NCBI GenBank assembly: GCA_019356535.1
Contig: CP037918.1
Location: forward strand, 1,396,315 to 1,460,314
From: Chromatiaceae bacterium
GTDB taxonomy: Bacteria > Pseudomonadota > Gammaproteobacteria > Chromatiales > Chromatiaceae
Reading direction: 5' to 3'
Length of the DNA: 64,000 nt
In this document: positions 1-12,992 of the stretch, piece after piece
Layout: the number at the start of each line of letters is the position of its first letter
Numbering within the stretch: the first letter of the stretch is position 1
Notes under the pieces: generated by a model
Told to the model about the DNA's origin: nothing
What the model saw: the letters and a program-made list of their open reading frames with translations, nothing else
Databases searched by the model: none
Program-made: the position numbers and the translations under genes

Positions 1-2291
<2,291 letters not shown>

Positions 2292-2304
<13 letters not shown>

Positions 2305-3125
2305 GCAACTTCTCCGGCAAAGCGAAAGGCAGCACGGTGCACGGCCTCCAGTACCGGCGGCCGCTCCTGGAGCGCGAAGGTATGGCCATCGAGGCTGGCC
2401 GCCGGACGCACACCCAACAGGGCACTGGTCAGAAAGAGGCCGTCTGCGGCAAACAGTCGTGCATGCGGCAGGGGCTCCACACGTACCGGCAGCGCCGATT
2501 CGAGCAACAGACGGCGTACGGTGCCGGCCACCCCGCATGCATCCAGCGGTGGGGTGAGCCACTGGCCGTCGAGATAGACCAGCAGGTTGGCGGCGATGGC
2601 CTCGACAGCGCGACCTTGCGGGTCACACAGCACGCCCTCGTCAGCCTCCGGCGGCAGTTCGCTTCGCGCCAGCACCTGCTCAAGGCGATTGAGGTGCTTG
2701 ATGCCCGCCAGCCGGGGTTGGTGGGCCAGACGCAAGCGACAGCTGTGCAAGCGCAACGGCGCAGCATGGGCCAGTGCCCCCTGCCCCGGCCAGTCCGTGC
2801 ATTGCAGCCAGCGCACAGGTGCCGCATCGGGGTCACGTGCATAACCGCGCAACGAACGTCCGGCAGAGAGCACGATCTTGAGCACGCCGCGTTCGCGGCC
2901 GGCACACAGGCGGCGCGCCTCCTCCAGCAGCAAGGCGGTATCGGGTCGGGGCAGCCCCAGGCGCGTGCAGCCCTCGCTCAGTCGTTCGGCGTGCAATCGC
3001 CAGAGGCAGGGCTGGCCGTCCACCACCGCCAGAGTCTCGAACAAGCCGTCGCCAAACTGGCAGGCGCGGTCGGCGAAGGCCCCTTCCGGGGCCGGTTCGC
3101 CATCGAGCAGCGCGTGCCCCGGCAT
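2292..3125 (-). CDS. pabC: Aminodeoxychorismate lyase
   Basis: This PLP fold-type IV enzyme converts 4-amino-4-deoxychorismate to p-aminobenzoate and pyruvate for folate synthesis. The 277-residue product from MPGHALLDG has the DRACQFGDGLFET motif near the start, the KHLNRLEQVLA segment with the PLP lysine, and the late class-IV segment around TSALLGVRP. A longer frame would run into fabF, so the start 13 bp after the fabF stop was chosen. Position between fabF and mltG is canonical. Confidence 0.93.
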
Positions 3126-3138
3126 GGCGCGAGCGAAC

Positions 3139-4395
3139 TCAGCCGTTGAAGCGACGCAAAACCAGCGTGCCGTTGGTGCCGCCGAAGCCGAAGGAGTTGG
3201 AGATGGCCACCTCGATCTTCGCCTCGCGCGCGGTGTGCGGAACATAGTCCAAGTCGCACTCCTCGTCGGGGTTGTCGAGGTTGATGGTGGGCGGCATCAC
3301 CTGGTCGCGAATGGCCAGCGCGGTGAACACCGCCTCGGCACCACCCGCAGCCCCGAGCATGTGGCCGGTCATGGACTTGGTGGAGCTGACTGCCAGCTTG
3401 TAGGCGTGATCGCCAAAGGCGCGCTTGACTGCCTTGGTCTCGGCCACGTCACCAGCGGGAGTCGAGGTGCCGTGGGCATTGATGTAATCGACCTCTTCGG
3501 GATTGATGCCAGCGTCCTCGAGGGCCATGCGCATGCACTCCGCGGCACCTTCGCCGCCCGGCGAGGGCGAAGTCATGTGATAGGCGTCGGCGTTCATGGC
3601 CGTGCCCACGACCTCGCAGTAGATGTTGGCACCCCGGGCCTTGGCGTGTTCCAGCTCCTCGATCACCACCACGCCCGCACCGTCGCTGAGCACGAAGCCG
3701 TCACGGTCGCGGTCCCAGGGGCGACTGGCGGCCTGCGGATCGTCGTTGCGCGTGGACAGCGCACGCGCCGCAGCGAAGCCCCCCAGGCCGACCGGGGAAG
3801 TGGCCATCTCGGCACCACCGGCGACCATCACGTCCACGGTACCGTACTGGATCATACGCATGGCATCACCGATGCTGTGGGTGCCGGTCGCGCAGGCCGA
3901 GACCAGCGAGACGTTCGGCCCCTTGAGACCATACATGATCGACAGGTTGCCCGAGACCATGTTGATGATGTTGGCCGGCACGAAGAACGGGGAGATCTTG
4001 CGCGGCCCGCCCTTGAGGTAGGCACCATAGGCGTTCTCGATACCGGTGATGCCGCCAATGCCCGAACCGATGGATACGCCGATACGACGCCGGTTCTCGT
4101 CGGTGATCTCGATACCGCTGTCCTGGATGGCCTGCACCCCGGCAGCGATGCCGTAATGGATGAAGGCGTCCATCTTGCGGGCTTCTTTCTTCGAGATGTA
4201 CTTCTCGACATCGAAACCGTAGATGGGACCACCGAAGTGGACGCTGAAAGGTTCGATATCGAAGTGCGTGATCGGCTGGATGCCACTCTTGCCGGCCAGA
4301 ATGTTCTCCCAGCCTGTGGCCACGTCCTGGCCGACCGGGGAGATCAGGCCCAGGCCGGTGATGACCACTCGTCGTTCGGATTTGTAACCAGACAT
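3139..4395 (-). CDS. fabF: Beta-ketoacyl-ACP synthase II
   Basis: FabF condenses malonyl-ACP with acyl-ACP in the elongation cycle, including the temperature-responsive C16:1 to C18:1 step in the E. coli enzyme. The 418-residue product has the nucleophile C168 (SACATGTH), H308 (NAHGTST), K340 and H345 (STKSMTGH), the full Cys-His-His set. It follows acpP across a 97-bp gap that contains a hairpin, the usual acpP-fabF layout. Confidence 0.98.
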   Translation of the reverse strand: MSGYKSERRVVITGLGLISPVGQDVATGWENILAGKSGIQPITHFDIEPFSVHFGGPIYGFDVEKYISKKEARKMDAFIHYGIAAGVQAIQDSGIEITDENRRRIGVSIGSGIGGITGIENAYGAYLKGGPRKISPFFVPANIINMVSGNLSIMYGLKGPNVSLVSACATGTHSIGDAMRMIQYGTVDVMVAGGAEMATSPVGLGGFAAARALSTRNDDPQAASRPWDRDRDGFVLSDGAGVVVIEELEHAKARGANIYCEVVGTAMNADAYHMTSPSPGGEGAAECMRMALEDAGINPEEVDYINAHGTSTPAGDVAETKAVKRAFGDHAYKLAVSSTKSMTGHMLGAAGGAEAVFTALAIRDQVMPPTINLDNPDEECDLDYVPHTAREAKIEVAISNSFGFGGTNGTLVLRRFNG

Positions 4396-4437
4396 CAGGG
4401 GGCAGGCCTCGCGATGCGCTTGATCGAAATGTCAACA

Positions 4438-4470
4438 AGGCCGCACGGAACCTTGGCTCCGTGGCGGCCT
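4438..4470 (-). terminator. Hairpin in acpP-fabF gap (possible partial terminator or processing site)
   Basis: The sequence AGGCCGC plus ACGGA pairs with TCCGT plus GCGGCCT, giving a 12-bp stem with one bulged base and an 8-base loop. No strong U-tract follows, so complete termination is unlikely. A structure here would let acpP mRNA outnumber fabF mRNA, as is known for this gene pair elsewhere. The role is inferred. Confidence 0.45.
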
Positions 4471-4492
4471 CGAACGGGTACTATCGCTACGC

Positions 4493-4729
4493 TCAGCTGC
4501 TGTGGGCAGTGACGTAGTCGATGGCCTGTTGCACCGTGGTGATCTTCTCGGCTTCCTCGTCGGGAATCTCGGTTTCGAATTCCTCTTCCAGGGCCATCAC
4601 CAGCTCGACGGTGTCCAGGGAGTCCGCGCCCAGATCGTCCACGAAAGAGGCCTCGTTGGTGACCTCGTCCTCGCTGACACCCAGCTGCTCCACAACAATC
4701 TTCTTGACGCGTTCTTCGATAGTGCTCAT
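4493..4729 (-). CDS. acpP: Acyl carrier protein
   Basis: This 78-residue acidic protein carries growing acyl chains on 4'-phosphopantetheine. The attachment serine is S37 in [10 protein letters not shown]. Length and sequence are typical of gammaproteobacterial AcpP. GGAGG lies about 11 bases before the ATG, and a separate promoter candidate lies in the gap to fabG, consistent with high independent expression. Confidence 0.98.
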   Translation of the reverse strand: MSTIEERVKKIVVEQLGVSEDEVTNEASFVDDLGADSLDTVELVMALEEEFETEIPDEEAEKITTVQQAIDYVTAHSS

Positions 4730-4782
4730 TTCGGTTCGTTCCTCCAGATATGCGTGATCCCATGCTCACGCGATGAGGCCGT

Positions 4783-4810
4783 ATTGTATGTGCAAATCCG
4801 CCCCTGTCAT
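4783..4810 (-). promoter_or_regulatory. Sigma-70-type promoter candidate for acpP
   Basis: On the minus strand ATGACA (-35, five of six matches) is followed after 16 bases by TACAAT (-10, five of six). It lies about 54 bases upstream of the acpP ATG, and the leader contains a small GCGTGA/TCACGC hairpin at 4752-4771. Both hexamers are good, but no start site has been mapped. Confidence 0.55.
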
Positions 4811-4877
4811 AGGGCCTTGCCAATTCGGCCGGGGTTGAATCAATATCCTTTCCTGACAATGCGTTACGCAATATCCC

Positions 4878-5618
4878 TCAAGCCATATACATGCCACCGT
4901 TGACGTGCAGCGTGGTGCCGGTCACGTAGCCGGCCTCGTCCGAGGCCAGGAAGGCCACCGCTGCGGCGATCTCTTCGGGTTGTCCCAGGCGACCCATCGG
5001 AATGGCCGAGAGCAGCGCCTCGCGCTGCGCCTCGGGCAGCTCGCGGGTCATGTCGGTATCGATGAAGCCGGGTGCTACCGCGTTGACGGTGATGCCGCGC
5101 GAACCGATCTCCTGCGCGAGCGACTTGGTGAAACCGATCATCCCGGCCTTGGCCGCCGCATAGTTGGTCTGGCCCGCGTTGCCACTGGCGCCGACCACCG
5201 AGGCGATATTGATGATCCGTCCGGTCCTGGCCTTCATCATCGGCCGCAGACAGGCCTTGCACACGCGGTAGAGCGAACTGAGATTGGTGTCGATTACCGC
5301 CTGCCACTCTTCGGGCTTCATGCGCATCAGCAGGTTGTCGCGGGTGATGCCGGCATTGTTGACCAGCACGGTGACGGTGCCGAACTGTTCGGCGATGGAC
5401 TTGAGCACTGCCTCGACCGAGGCATCGTCTGCCACATCCAAGCGCATGCCAGTGCCGCGGATGCCGGCCTCGGACAACATGGCGGCGATGGCCTCGGCGC
5501 CCTTGTCCGAGGTGGCGGTGCCGATCACGGTCATGCCGTCGGCACCCAGGCGCAGGGCAATGGCCCTGCCGATCCCCCGGCTGGCGCCGGTCACCAGTGC
5601 AATCTTCTGTTCAGCCAT
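4878..5618 (-). CDS. fabG: 3-oxoacyl-ACP reductase
   Basis: FabG performs NADPH-dependent reduction of 3-oxoacyl-ACP. The 246-residue short-chain dehydrogenase has GASRGIG at 11-17, NNAG at 87-90 and the S140-Y153-K157 catalytic set (YAAAKAG). The start MAEQKIAL was chosen because it matches family N-termini; an upstream in-frame start would extend far into fabD. It overlaps the fabD stop by 8 bp. Confidence 0.97.
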   Translation of the reverse strand: MAEQKIALVTGASRGIGRAIALRLGADGMTVIGTATSDKGAEAIAAMLSEAGIRGTGMRLDVADDASVEAVLKSIAEQFGTVTVLVNNAGITRDNLLMRMKPEEWQAVIDTNLSSLYRVCKACLRPMMKARTGRIINIASVVGASGNAGQTNYAAAKAGMIGFTKSLAQEIGSRGITVNAVAPGFIDTDMTRELPEAQREALLSAIPMGRLGQPEEIAAAVAFLASDEAGYVTGTTLHVNGGMYMA

Positions 5619-6546
5619 TGATCTTCTCCAGAGCCTTGTCGAGCGTCGCCCCGTCGTACACCGGCAGGGCCGCAATCTGCTTGTCGATGCGCTTGCACAG
5701 CCCGGTCAGCACCTTGCCGGGACCAGCCTCGATGAGGGTGTCCACACCCTGCTCCGCCATGGCGCGCACCGTCTCCACCCAGCGCACCGGGCTGTAGAGC
5801 TGTTGCGCGAGGACTTCGCGGATGGCGTCGGGATTGTCGGCACTGGCCACCGAGACATTGTGCAACACTGGAATCTGCGGCGCGGCGAATGCGATACCGT
5901 CGATGTACTCGCGCAGCGCGGCGGCAGCCTCTTGCATCAGCGCGCAGTGCGAGGGCACCGATACATCCAGCAGCAGCGCGCGCTTGGCGCCCGCGGCCTT
6001 GGCCGCCTCGACCGCGCGCGCGATGGCTGCGGCATGGCCCGCGATCACTACCTGTCCCGGCGAGTTGAAATTGACCGCCTCGGCGACCTCACCCTGTGCG
6101 GCCTCGGCGCAGAGTGCGCGCACCTGGTCGTCGTCCAGGCCCAGGATGGCCGCCATGGCGCCCTCACCCGCCGGCACCGCGGCCTGCATCAGGCGGCCAC
6201 GCTCGCGCACCAGACGCACCGCGTCGGCAAAGGCCAGCACCCCGGCGGCGACCAGCGCCGAATACTCGCCAAGGCTGTGACCGGCGAGCATGGCAGGCTG
6301 CGCCCCACCCTGGTCCTGCCAGACTCGCCACACCGCGATACCCGCACTGAGCATCGCCGGCTGGGTATTCTCGGTACGATTGAGGTCTTCGGCCGGGCCT
6401 TTTTGGCTCAGCGTCCACAGGTCCGTGCCGATGGCGTCGGAGGCCTCCTCGAAAGTTTCGCGTACTTGCGGGAAGGTGGCGGCCAGATCGGCCAGCATGC
6501 CCACCGACTGCGAGCCTTGGCCGGGAAACACGATTGCAAAACTCAT
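5611..6546 (-). CDS. fabD: Malonyl-CoA:ACP malonyltransferase
   Basis: FabD moves malonyl groups from CoA to ACP. The 311-residue product has the GQGSQ motif at 9-13, the nucleophile S91 in GHSLGEYSAL, R116 in the substrate-binding region and the catalytic H200 in VPSHCALM. It lies between fabH and fabG with very short spacing, and its length is normal. Confidence 0.97.
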   Translation of the reverse strand: MSFAIVFPGQGSQSVGMLADLAATFPQVRETFEEASDAIGTDLWTLSQKGPAEDLNRTENTQPAMLSAGIAVWRVWQDQGGAQPAMLAGHSLGEYSALVAAGVLAFADAVRLVRERGRLMQAAVPAGEGAMAAILGLDDDQVRALCAEAAQGEVAEAVNFNSPGQVVIAGHAAAIARAVEAAKAAGAKRALLLDVSVPSHCALMQEAAAALREYIDGIAFAAPQIPVLHNVSVASADNPDAIREVLAQQLYSPVRWVETVRAMAEQGVDTLIEAGPGKVLTGLCKRIDKQIAALPVYDGATLDKALEKING

Positions 6547-6557
6547 GGTGAACTCTC

Positions 6558-7538
6558 TCAGAACTTGAGCAAGGCCGAACCCCAGGTAAAACCACCACCG
6601 AACGCCTCGAGCAGCAGAGTCTCGCCGCGCTGGATGCGTCCGTCGCGCACCGCGGTGTCCAGTGCCAACGGTACCGAGGCGGCCGAGGTGTTGCCATGCT
6701 GATCGACGGTGACGACCACCTTGTCCATCGACATGTCGAGCTTGCGCGCGGTGGCACTGATGATGCGGATGTTGGCCTGGTGCGGCACCAGCCAGTCGAT
6801 GTCGGACTTCTTCAGGCCATTGGCCTCGAGCGTCTCGTCCACAATGCGCCCCAGGGTGCGCACCGCCATCTTGAACACCTCGTTACCACGCATGTGCGTG
6901 TAGCGGGGATCACCCGCCTCCAACGCGATATCGAAACCGCGCGACACCCCACCGGGCACGTGCAGCAACTGCTCGTAACTGCCGTCAGCGTGCAGGTGAG
7001 TGGAGAGGATGCCCGGCTCGTCGGCGGCCTCGAGCACTACCGCGCCGGCGCCATCGCCGAACAGCACGCAGGTGCCGCGGTCGGTCCAGTCGATCAGGCG
7101 CGAGAAGGTCTCGGCGCCAATCACCAGGGCGCAGCGATGAGTGCCCGAGCGGATGAACTTCTCGGCCACGCCCAGCGCATAGATGAAGCCGGTACACACC
7201 GCCTGCACGTCGAAGGCCGTAGCACCGTGGTTGTCCAGTCGCGCCTGCAACAGGCAGGCGGTACTGGGAAAGATCTTGTCCGGCGTGGTAGTCGCCAGCA
7301 CGATCAGGTCCACATCGCTCGCATCGCGTCCTGCAGCAGCCAGGGCACGCCGCGCTGCGTGCTCGGCCAGGTCACAGGTGGTCTCGTCGTCCGCCGCGAT
7401 GTGCCGCTTGACGATGCCGGTACGCTCGCGGATCCACGCATCCGAGGTCGCGACCATCTTCTCGAGGTCGTGATTGGTGAGGATCTTCTCCGGCAGATAG
7501 CTGCCAGTGCCGGTGATGCGGGCGAAACGGGGATTCAT
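6558..7538 (-). CDS. fabH: Beta-ketoacyl-ACP synthase III
   Basis: FabH starts fatty-acid synthesis by condensing acetyl-CoA with malonyl-ACP. The 326-residue product has C115 (AVCTGF), H253 (VPHQANIRI) and N283 (HGNTSAAS), the Cys-His-Asn triad. Its ATG overlaps the plsX TGA by 4 bp, indicating coupled translation. Confidence 0.97.
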   Translation of the reverse strand: MNPRFARITGTGSYLPEKILTNHDLEKMVATSDAWIRERTGIVKRHIAADDETTCDLAEHAARRALAAAGRDASDVDLIVLATTTPDKIFPSTACLLQARLDNHGATAFDVQAVCTGFIYALGVAEKFIRSGTHRCALVIGAETFSRLIDWTDRGTCVLFGDGAGAVVLEAADEPGILSTHLHADGSYEQLLHVPGGVSRGFDIALEAGDPRYTHMRGNEVFKMAVRTLGRIVDETLEANGLKKSDIDWLVPHQANIRIISATARKLDMSMDKVVVTVDQHGNTSAASVPLALDTAVRDGRIQRGETLLLEAFGGGFTWGSALLKF

Positions 7539-8560
7539 GCGCTGGCCTTCTGTTGCAGTTGCGCAGCCACCGTCTCGGTGATGCGCCCGGCGATATCGGC
7601 CTGCACCTCCTTGCGGGCGATGCCGATGGCATTCTCGAACGACAAACGGTCAGCGCCACCGTGGCTCTTGACCACGATGCCACGCAGGCCGAGCAGCGAT
7701 GCGCCGTTATAGCGGCGTGGATCAATGCGTTTCTTCAGGTTGCCGAGCACCGGCAAAGTGACCAGGGCGGCCAGCCGGGTCAGCGGATTGCGACGGAACT
7801 CCACACCCAGGAAGTGGCGAATCATCTTCGCCACGCCCTCACTGCTCTTGAGCGCCACATTACCGATGAAACCATCGGTGACCACAATGTCCAGGCCCTC
7901 GCGGGTGTAGATGTCGTCTCCCTCGACATAGCCGATGTAGTTCAGACCGCTGGCGCGCAACAGCTGGTGCGCCTGCTTGACCGATTCCACACCCTTGATC
8001 TCCTCGGCACCGATATTCAGCAGTCCCACGGTGGGCGAGTCCAGTCCCTCGACCGCGGTCACCAGCTCGGAACCCATCACCGCAAACTGCATCAGGTGCT
8101 CGGCCGAAGAATCGATGTTGGCCCCCAGGTCGAGCACCCAGGTACGCCCGTCGATCGCCGGCAAGGCGGTGATGATGGCCGGCCGGTCCACCCCGGGAAT
8201 GGTCTTGAGAACGAAGCGCGCGGTGGCCATCAGCGCCCCGGTATTGCCGGCGCTCACACAGGCATCGGCCTCGCCCGACTTGACCAGGTTGATGGCCACG
8301 CGCATGGACGAGTCCTTCTTGCCGCGCAGGGCGCTGGCCGGCGGCTCGTCCATGCCTACGACCTCCGAGGCATGGACGATCGAAAGCTGCGCGGACAGCT
8401 CCCCCCCGGGCAGGTGTTCGCGGATCCTGTCCTCCTGCCCCACCAGCACCAGGCGACAGTCCGGTTGCCTGCGGGCAAAGGCGACCGCCGCCGGCACCAC
8501 GACGGAGGGACCGAAGTCGCCGCCCATCGCGTCCAACGCCAGGGTGATCGGTGTGGTCAT
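7535..8560 (-). CDS. plsX: Phosphate acyltransferase PlsX
   Basis: PlsX converts acyl-ACP to acyl-phosphate, the donor for phosphatidic acid synthesis. The 341-residue product begins with the family signature [12 protein letters not shown] and has the conserved GNTGALMA and [13 protein letters not shown] stretches. It lies between rpmF and fabH, the standard order linking ribosome and lipid synthesis. Confidence 0.97.
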   Translation of the reverse strand: MTTPITLALDAMGGDFGPSVVVPAAVAFARRQPDCRLVLVGQEDRIREHLPGGELSAQLSIVHASEVVGMDEPPASALRGKKDSSMRVAINLVKSGEADACVSAGNTGALMATARFVLKTIPGVDRPAIITALPAIDGRTWVLDLGANIDSSAEHLMQFAVMGSELVTAVEGLDSPTVGLLNIGAEEIKGVESVKQAHQLLRASGLNYIGYVEGDDIYTREGLDIVVTDGFIGNVALKSSEGVAKMIRHFLGVEFRRNPLTRLAALVTLPVLGNLKKRIDPRRYNGASLLGLRGIVVKSHGGADRLSFENAIGIARKEVQADIAGRITETVAAQLQQKASA

Positions 8561-8615
8561 GAGTGCTCGCTGCGGTGCAATGCCGGCGGAAACGGCCGAG
8601 ACATCGCGGTCCGGT

Positions 8616-8786
8616 TTACTTGTCCACGACCTTGCGGCCCTTGTAGAAGCCGTCCGGCGTCACATGATGACGCAGGTGAGTCTCGCCGGAAGTCGGATCG
8701 ACCGACAGGGTCTCGGGCTTGAGCGCATCGTGCGAGCGACGCATGCCGCGCTTGGAAGGGGTCTTTCGGTTCTGTTGGACTGCCAT
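8616..8786 (-). CDS. rpmF: 50S ribosomal protein L32
   Basis: The 56-residue basic protein begins [20 protein letters not shown], characteristic of bacterial L32. The start is fixed by a strong AGGAGG ribosome-binding site six bases upstream of the ATG. The zinc cysteines present in some L32 proteins are absent, as in most gammaproteobacteria. It is cotranscribed with yceD. Confidence 0.97.
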   Translation of the reverse strand: MAVQQNRKTPSKRGMRRSHDALKPETLSVDPTSGETHLRHHVTPDGFYKGRKVVDK

Positions 8787-8818
8787 GTTCGCCTCCTGAA
8801 GAACAATCGTTTTCGAAT

Positions 8819-9346
8819 TCAGTCTTCGCTGTCGCGCTTCAGCATCCGCAGGGCCGCGAAAGGATTTTCCTTCCGCTGCGGCGCCTCCGGGGCGGGCTCC
8901 TGCCGATAGTCGGCCATGTCCACACCGCAATCGGCGACCGAATGCCGTGGTGCCGGCGGGATGGCCAGGATCAGCTCGTCTTCGACCAGGTCCATCGGGT
9001 GCAGCAGGCGCTCGTCGAGCAGCAGCGGCTCGTACTCCGCGGGCAGACGCTCGGCCTCCTCCGGACCCGACACCGGGCTGAGCTGGAAGGCCGCGTCCAC
9101 CACCAACGGCATGCTCTGCAGGCAGCGCTGGCAGCACAGCTGCAACTCGGCACGCACCGTGCCACGCACACGCGGGCGGTTGGTCTCGTCGTGGTCGAAT
9201 GCCAACGTAAACGCCGCCTCGCCCTCCGTGGAGGCCAGAAGCGGCGCCAGACGAGCCAGGTCCTGCAATGCGACGCGCCCTTCGTAGCGTTTCCCCTGCT
9301 CGCACAGCCGCCGGGGATCGGCCTGTTCAGGAAGCTGCGACAACAT
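8819..9346 (-). CDS. yceD: YceD family protein (DUF177), 23S rRNA accumulation protein
   Basis: YceD is linked to 23S rRNA accumulation and is almost always encoded just before rpmF. The 175-residue product has the hallmark CCQRCLQ motif near residue 75 and a conserved acidic [21 protein letters not shown] region, ending in the typical [11 protein letters not shown] tail. The ATG lies only about 10 bases downstream of a promoter-like -10 element. Confidence 0.93.
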   Translation of the reverse strand: MLSQLPEQADPRRLCEQGKRYEGRVALQDLARLAPLLASTEGEAAFTLAFDHDETNRPRVRGTVRAELQLCCQRCLQSMPLVVDAAFQLSPVSGPEEAERLPAEYEPLLLDERLLHPMDLVEDELILAIPPAPRHSVADCGVDMADYRQEPAPEAPQRKENPFAALRMLKRDSED

Positions 9347-9355
9347 AAGCGCGCA

Positions 9356-9384
9356 ATTCTATGAAAATACTAAAAAAATAGCAA
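9356..9384 (-). promoter_or_regulatory. Strong sigma-70-type promoter for yceD-rpmF, close to the start codon
   Basis: On the minus strand TTGCTA (-35) and TAGAAT (-10) are separated by exactly 17 very T-rich bases. The -10 ends nine bases before the yceD ATG, so transcription from it would give a leader of only about three or four bases. The match is seen directly; activity is inferred. Confidence 0.55.
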
Positions 9385-9437
9385 CCGTCGCCTGACCGGC
9401 AAACACCCTTCGAACGAACAGTGAAACTTCTGCCAAA

Positions 9438-10733
9438 TCAGTGCCCTACGACCGCCAGCAGGACGCCCGCAGCAACCGCCGAGCCGATCACGCCGGCCAC
9501 GTTGGGCCCCATGGCGTGCATCAGCAGAAAGTTGTGGTGGTTGGCCTCCAAACCAACCTTGTTCACCACCCGCGCGGCCATGGGAACAGCCGAGACCCCG
9601 GCCGCACCGATCAGCGGGTTCACCCGCCCACCGGAGAGACGGTGCATCAGCTTGCCCATCAACACCCCGGCAGCCGTGCCAATGGAAAAGGCGATCGCCC
9701 CCAGTGCCAGGATGCCGAGCGTCTCCACACTCAGGAACTTGTCGGCCTGCAGCTTGGAGCCCACCGACAACCCCAGGATGATGGTAACGATATTGATGAT
9801 TTCGTTCTGTGCCGCCTTGCTCAGACGCTCCACCACGCCCGATTCACGCAACAGGTTGCCGAAGGTGAGCATGCCAATCAACGGCGCTGCCGAAGGCAGG
9901 AACAGGGCGCACAAAGCCAGCACGGTAAGCGGGAACAGGATCTTTTCCAGCTTGCTCACCGGACGCAGTTGCGACATCTCCACCCGGCGCTCGGCCTCGG
10001 TGGTGAGGAGGCGCATGATCGGTGGCTGGATGATGGGCACCAAGGCCATGTAGGAATAGGCCGCCACCGCGATGGCCCCGAGCAGGTCGGGCGCCAGCTT
10101 GGAGGCCACGAAGATCGCGGTCGGCCCGTCCGCACCGCCGATGATGGCAATCGCCGAGGCATCGGCCAGACTGAAGTCGAAACCGGGCACCAGGTTGAGC
10201 GCCAGCGCACCCAGCAGGGTGGCGAAGATGCCGAACTGGGCCGCCGCACCCAGCAGCAGAGTGCGCGGCATGGCAATCAGGGCGCTGAAGTCGGTCAATG
10301 CCCCTACGCCCATGAAGATCAGCAGCGGGGCCACGCCGGAGCCGATGGCCACGTCGTAGAACATGCGCAGCATGCCCGGCTCGTAGCCCATGCCCTCGGC
10401 GGCGAGCACGCCGGCCGCATGCTGCGCCGGGCTGGCATGCTTCCAGGCCTCGGCCACCTGGTCCACGGGACTGCCGATGGCGGCAGCCAACAGCGCGAGC
10501 TGCTCCGGGGTGCCCTCGGCCAGTAGATGTCCCACCGCGTCCTCAGCCAGCCCGGCGACCGGGATGTTGGCCAGCACGCAGCCGAAGCCGATGGGCAGCA
10601 GCAACAGGGGCTCGAAGCCCTTGCGGATGGCCAGATACATCAACAGGCCACCGACACAGAGCATCAGCGCCTGCCCCCAATCCATGTTGGCAATCCCCAT
10701 CGACTGCCAGAGTGCCTCGAAACCGGCTTCCAT
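9438..10733 (-). CDS. oadB: Sodium ion-translocating decarboxylase, beta subunit
   Basis: OadB is the membrane subunit that decarboxylates carboxybiotin and exports Na+. The 431-residue product is highly hydrophobic and contains [11 protein letters not shown], whose Asp is the known Na+-site residue, plus [11 protein letters not shown] and a C-terminal [15 protein letters not shown] segment. A stretch near residues 65-115 ([10 protein letters not shown] to LAAEGMGYE) looks longer than I recall in classical OadB. It follows oadA by nine bases. Confidence 0.93.
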   Translation of the reverse strand: MEAGFEALWQSMGIANMDWGQALMLCVGGLLMYLAIRKGFEPLLLLPIGFGCVLANIPVAGLAEDAVGHLLAEGTPEQLALLAAAIGSPVDQVAEAWKHASPAQHAAGVLAAEGMGYEPGMLRMFYDVAIGSGVAPLLIFMGVGALTDFSALIAMPRTLLLGAAAQFGIFATLLGALALNLVPGFDFSLADASAIAIIGGADGPTAIFVASKLAPDLLGAIAVAAYSYMALVPIIQPPIMRLLTTEAERRVEMSQLRPVSKLEKILFPLTVLALCALFLPSAAPLIGMLTFGNLLRESGVVERLSKAAQNEIINIVTIILGLSVGSKLQADKFLSVETLGILALGAIAFSIGTAAGVLMGKLMHRLSGGRVNPLIGAAGVSAVPMAARVVNKVGLEANHHNFLLMHAMGPNVAGVIGSAVAAGVLLAVVGH

Positions 10734-10742
10734 GACCGCGCC

Positions 10743-12533
10743 TCAGGCCAGGCTGAGCAGGGTGTCGCCGACCTGCACGGCGTCCCCTTCCTTGACCGCG
10801 ACCGAACGCACCGTGCCATCGGCGGGCGAACGCACCTCGGTCTCCATCTTCATGGCCTCGAGCACCATCACCACATCACCGGAGCGCACGACCTGGCCCT
10901 CGGCCACGTTGACCTTGAAGATGGTGCCGGCCAGCGGCGAAGGTACCGGCTGGCCCGCGCCATTGCCGCCCGCGACCGGCGCGGCGGCCGGGGCGGCGTT
11001 CGCGGGCACCACCTGGTCGAGACTGCCGTCCGGCGCCACGGTGACGCTGTAGGCATGGCCATCGACGATCACCTGGTAGGACTCGGGACCACCCGCAGCG
11101 GCCACAGCCGGCACAGTGGCGACCGCGGGTTCCGGCTCGCTACCCGGTGCCGGCTCGAAGGCCGAGGGATCGTCGCGGTGTTCGAGGAACTTCAACCCCA
11201 CCTGCGGGAACAGTGCCCAGGTGAGCACATCGTCGATCTTGTTTTCGGCCACCCGGAAACCCTTTTCGCGGGCCAGGGCGTCGAACTGATCGACCAGGCT
11301 ATCCAGTTCGTTCTCCAGCAGATCCGCAGGGCGACAGGTGATCGGCTCTTCGCCGTCCTCGAGCACGCGCGCCTGGAGCGCCGCGTCTACCGGCGCGGGC
11401 GTGGCGCCGTATTCGCCGCGCAGCACTCCGGCGGTTTCCTTGGTGATGGTCTTGTAGCGCTCGCCGGTGAGCACATTGAGCACCGCCTGGGTGCCGACGA
11501 TCTGCGAGGTCGGCGTGACCAGGGGGATATAACCCAGATCCTTGCGCACCCGCGGGATCTCGGCCAGCACCTCATCCATGCGATCGGCGGCATTCTGCTC
11601 GCGCAACTGGTTCTCCATGTTGGTGAGCATGCCGCCGGGCACCTGGGCCACCAGGATGCGCGAGTCGATGCCCTTGAGTGAACCCTCGAACTTCGCGTAG
11701 CGCGCACGCACCTCGCGGAAATGGGCCGCGATCTCTTCGAGCAGCGCCAGGTCGAGCCCGGTGTCACGCTCGCCTCCCGCGTGGATGGCGACCACCGATT
11801 CGGTGGCCGAATGACTGTAGGTCATGGCCATCGAGGAGATGGCGGTATCGACCATGTCCACGCCGGCCTCGGCAGCCTTGAGGATGGCTGCGGTGCTCAT
11901 GCCGGTGGTGGCGTGCGAGTGCAGTGCCACCGGAATGGAAACCGTCTGCTTGAGACGACTGACCAGCTCGAAGGCAGTGTGCGGGGTGAGCAACCCGGCC
12001 ATGTCCTTGATGCAGATCGAGTGACAACCCATATCCTCCAGGCCACGTGCCATGCTCAACCAGTAATCCAGGTCGTGCACCGGGCTGACGGTGTACGACA
12101 TGGCCCCCTGGGCGTGCTTGCCGACCTCCAGGGTGGCGCGCACCGCGGTCTCGAGATTGCGCAGGTCGTTCATGGCATCGAAGATGCGGAACACGTCGAT
12201 GCCATTGGCCGCCGCACGCTCGACGAACTTGCGCACCACGTCATCGGCGTAATGCCGGTAGCCCAGGATGTTCTGGCCGCGGAACAGCATCTGCTGGGGC
12301 GTGTTGGGCATGGCCTGCTTGAGCGCGCGCAGCCGCTCCCAGGGATCCTCACCAAGATAGCGAATGCAGGCGTCGAAGGTGGCCCCGCCCCAGGTCTCCA
12401 GTGACCAGAAGCCGACGCGATCGAGCTTCTCGGCGATCGGCAGCATGTCGTCCAGGCGCATGCGCGTGGCGAACAGCGACTGGTGGGCATCGCGCAGCAC
12501 CACCTCGGTGAGGGCAAGCTTGTTCTCGGGCAT
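10743..12533 (-). CDS. oadA: Oxaloacetate decarboxylase, alpha subunit
   Basis: OadA transfers the carboxyl of oxaloacetate to biotin. The 596-residue protein has an N-terminal carboxyltransferase TIM barrel ([14 protein letters not shown], metal and substrate site; HSHATTG metal histidines), a conserved PYC/OADA helical domain, an Ala/Pro-rich linker at about 475-520 and a C-terminal biotinyl domain with biotin lysine K562 in EAMKMET. It lies between oadG and oadB in one operon. Confidence 0.95.
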   Translation of the reverse strand: MPENKLALTEVVLRDAHQSLFATRMRLDDMLPIAEKLDRVGFWSLETWGGATFDACIRYLGEDPWERLRALKQAMPNTPQQMLFRGQNILGYRHYADDVVRKFVERAAANGIDVFRIFDAMNDLRNLETAVRATLEVGKHAQGAMSYTVSPVHDLDYWLSMARGLEDMGCHSICIKDMAGLLTPHTAFELVSRLKQTVSIPVALHSHATTGMSTAAILKAAEAGVDMVDTAISSMAMTYSHSATESVVAIHAGGERDTGLDLALLEEIAAHFREVRARYAKFEGSLKGIDSRILVAQVPGGMLTNMENQLREQNAADRMDEVLAEIPRVRKDLGYIPLVTPTSQIVGTQAVLNVLTGERYKTITKETAGVLRGEYGATPAPVDAALQARVLEDGEEPITCRPADLLENELDSLVDQFDALAREKGFRVAENKIDDVLTWALFPQVGLKFLEHRDDPSAFEPAPGSEPEPAVATVPAVAAAGGPESYQVIVDGHAYSVTVAPDGSLDQVVPANAAPAAAPVAGGNGAGQPVPSPLAGTIFKVNVAEGQVVRSGDVVMVLEAMKMETEVRSPADGTVRSVAVKEGDAVQVGDTLLSLA

Positions 12534-12561
12534 GGAGAGACTCTAGTGTCTGGGCGGACGC

Positions 12562-12810
12562 TCAGGCGCCGCGCGTGGAACGGTAACGGGTGACAGCGGC
12601 GCTGATGGCGGCGATCAGACGTGGATCGGCACTGCCGGCGGTAACGGCCTGCGGTTCGGCCTCCAGCGAATCGCTCTCGCCCCCCAGGCGCGCGGCCAGC
12701 GCACTCATGCCGCGCATGACCACGATCAGCACCGCCAGGAATACGAAGACCATGCCCATACCGAGCACCATCAGCTCGAGGCCGGACATCAACATCTCGG
12801 ATAGCGCCAT
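12562..12810 (-). CDS. oadG: Oxaloacetate decarboxylase, gamma subunit
   Basis: This small protein anchors OadA to OadB and aids assembly. The 82 residues show one N-terminal membrane helix (LMVLGMGMVFVFLAVLIVVM) and a soluble C-terminal tail ending IAAISAAVTRYRS, typical of OadG. It is the first gene of the oadGAB operon and lacks a histidine-rich zinc tail. Small size makes the family call slightly less certain than its neighbours, but context supports it. Confidence 0.88.
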   Translation of the reverse strand: MALSEMLMSGLELMVLGMGMVFVFLAVLIVVMRGMSALAARLGGESDSLEAEPQAVTAGSADPRLIAAISAAVTRYRSTRGA

Positions 12811-12992
12811 GGTCCCCCCTGTGTCGAACGTCGCCTCGCAGCGGCGCGATCTTGATGCGGCATTCTACTGGAATTCGCTCCGGGGCGGGAATCGGGGCAA
12901 TGGCCTGCGGCCGGGCCCCTGGTCTGCAGCCGGCGCCCGCACCGGCATCTGCTACACTGCCGCCTCAGTCTGATCACCCTGTTTCCGCCATC

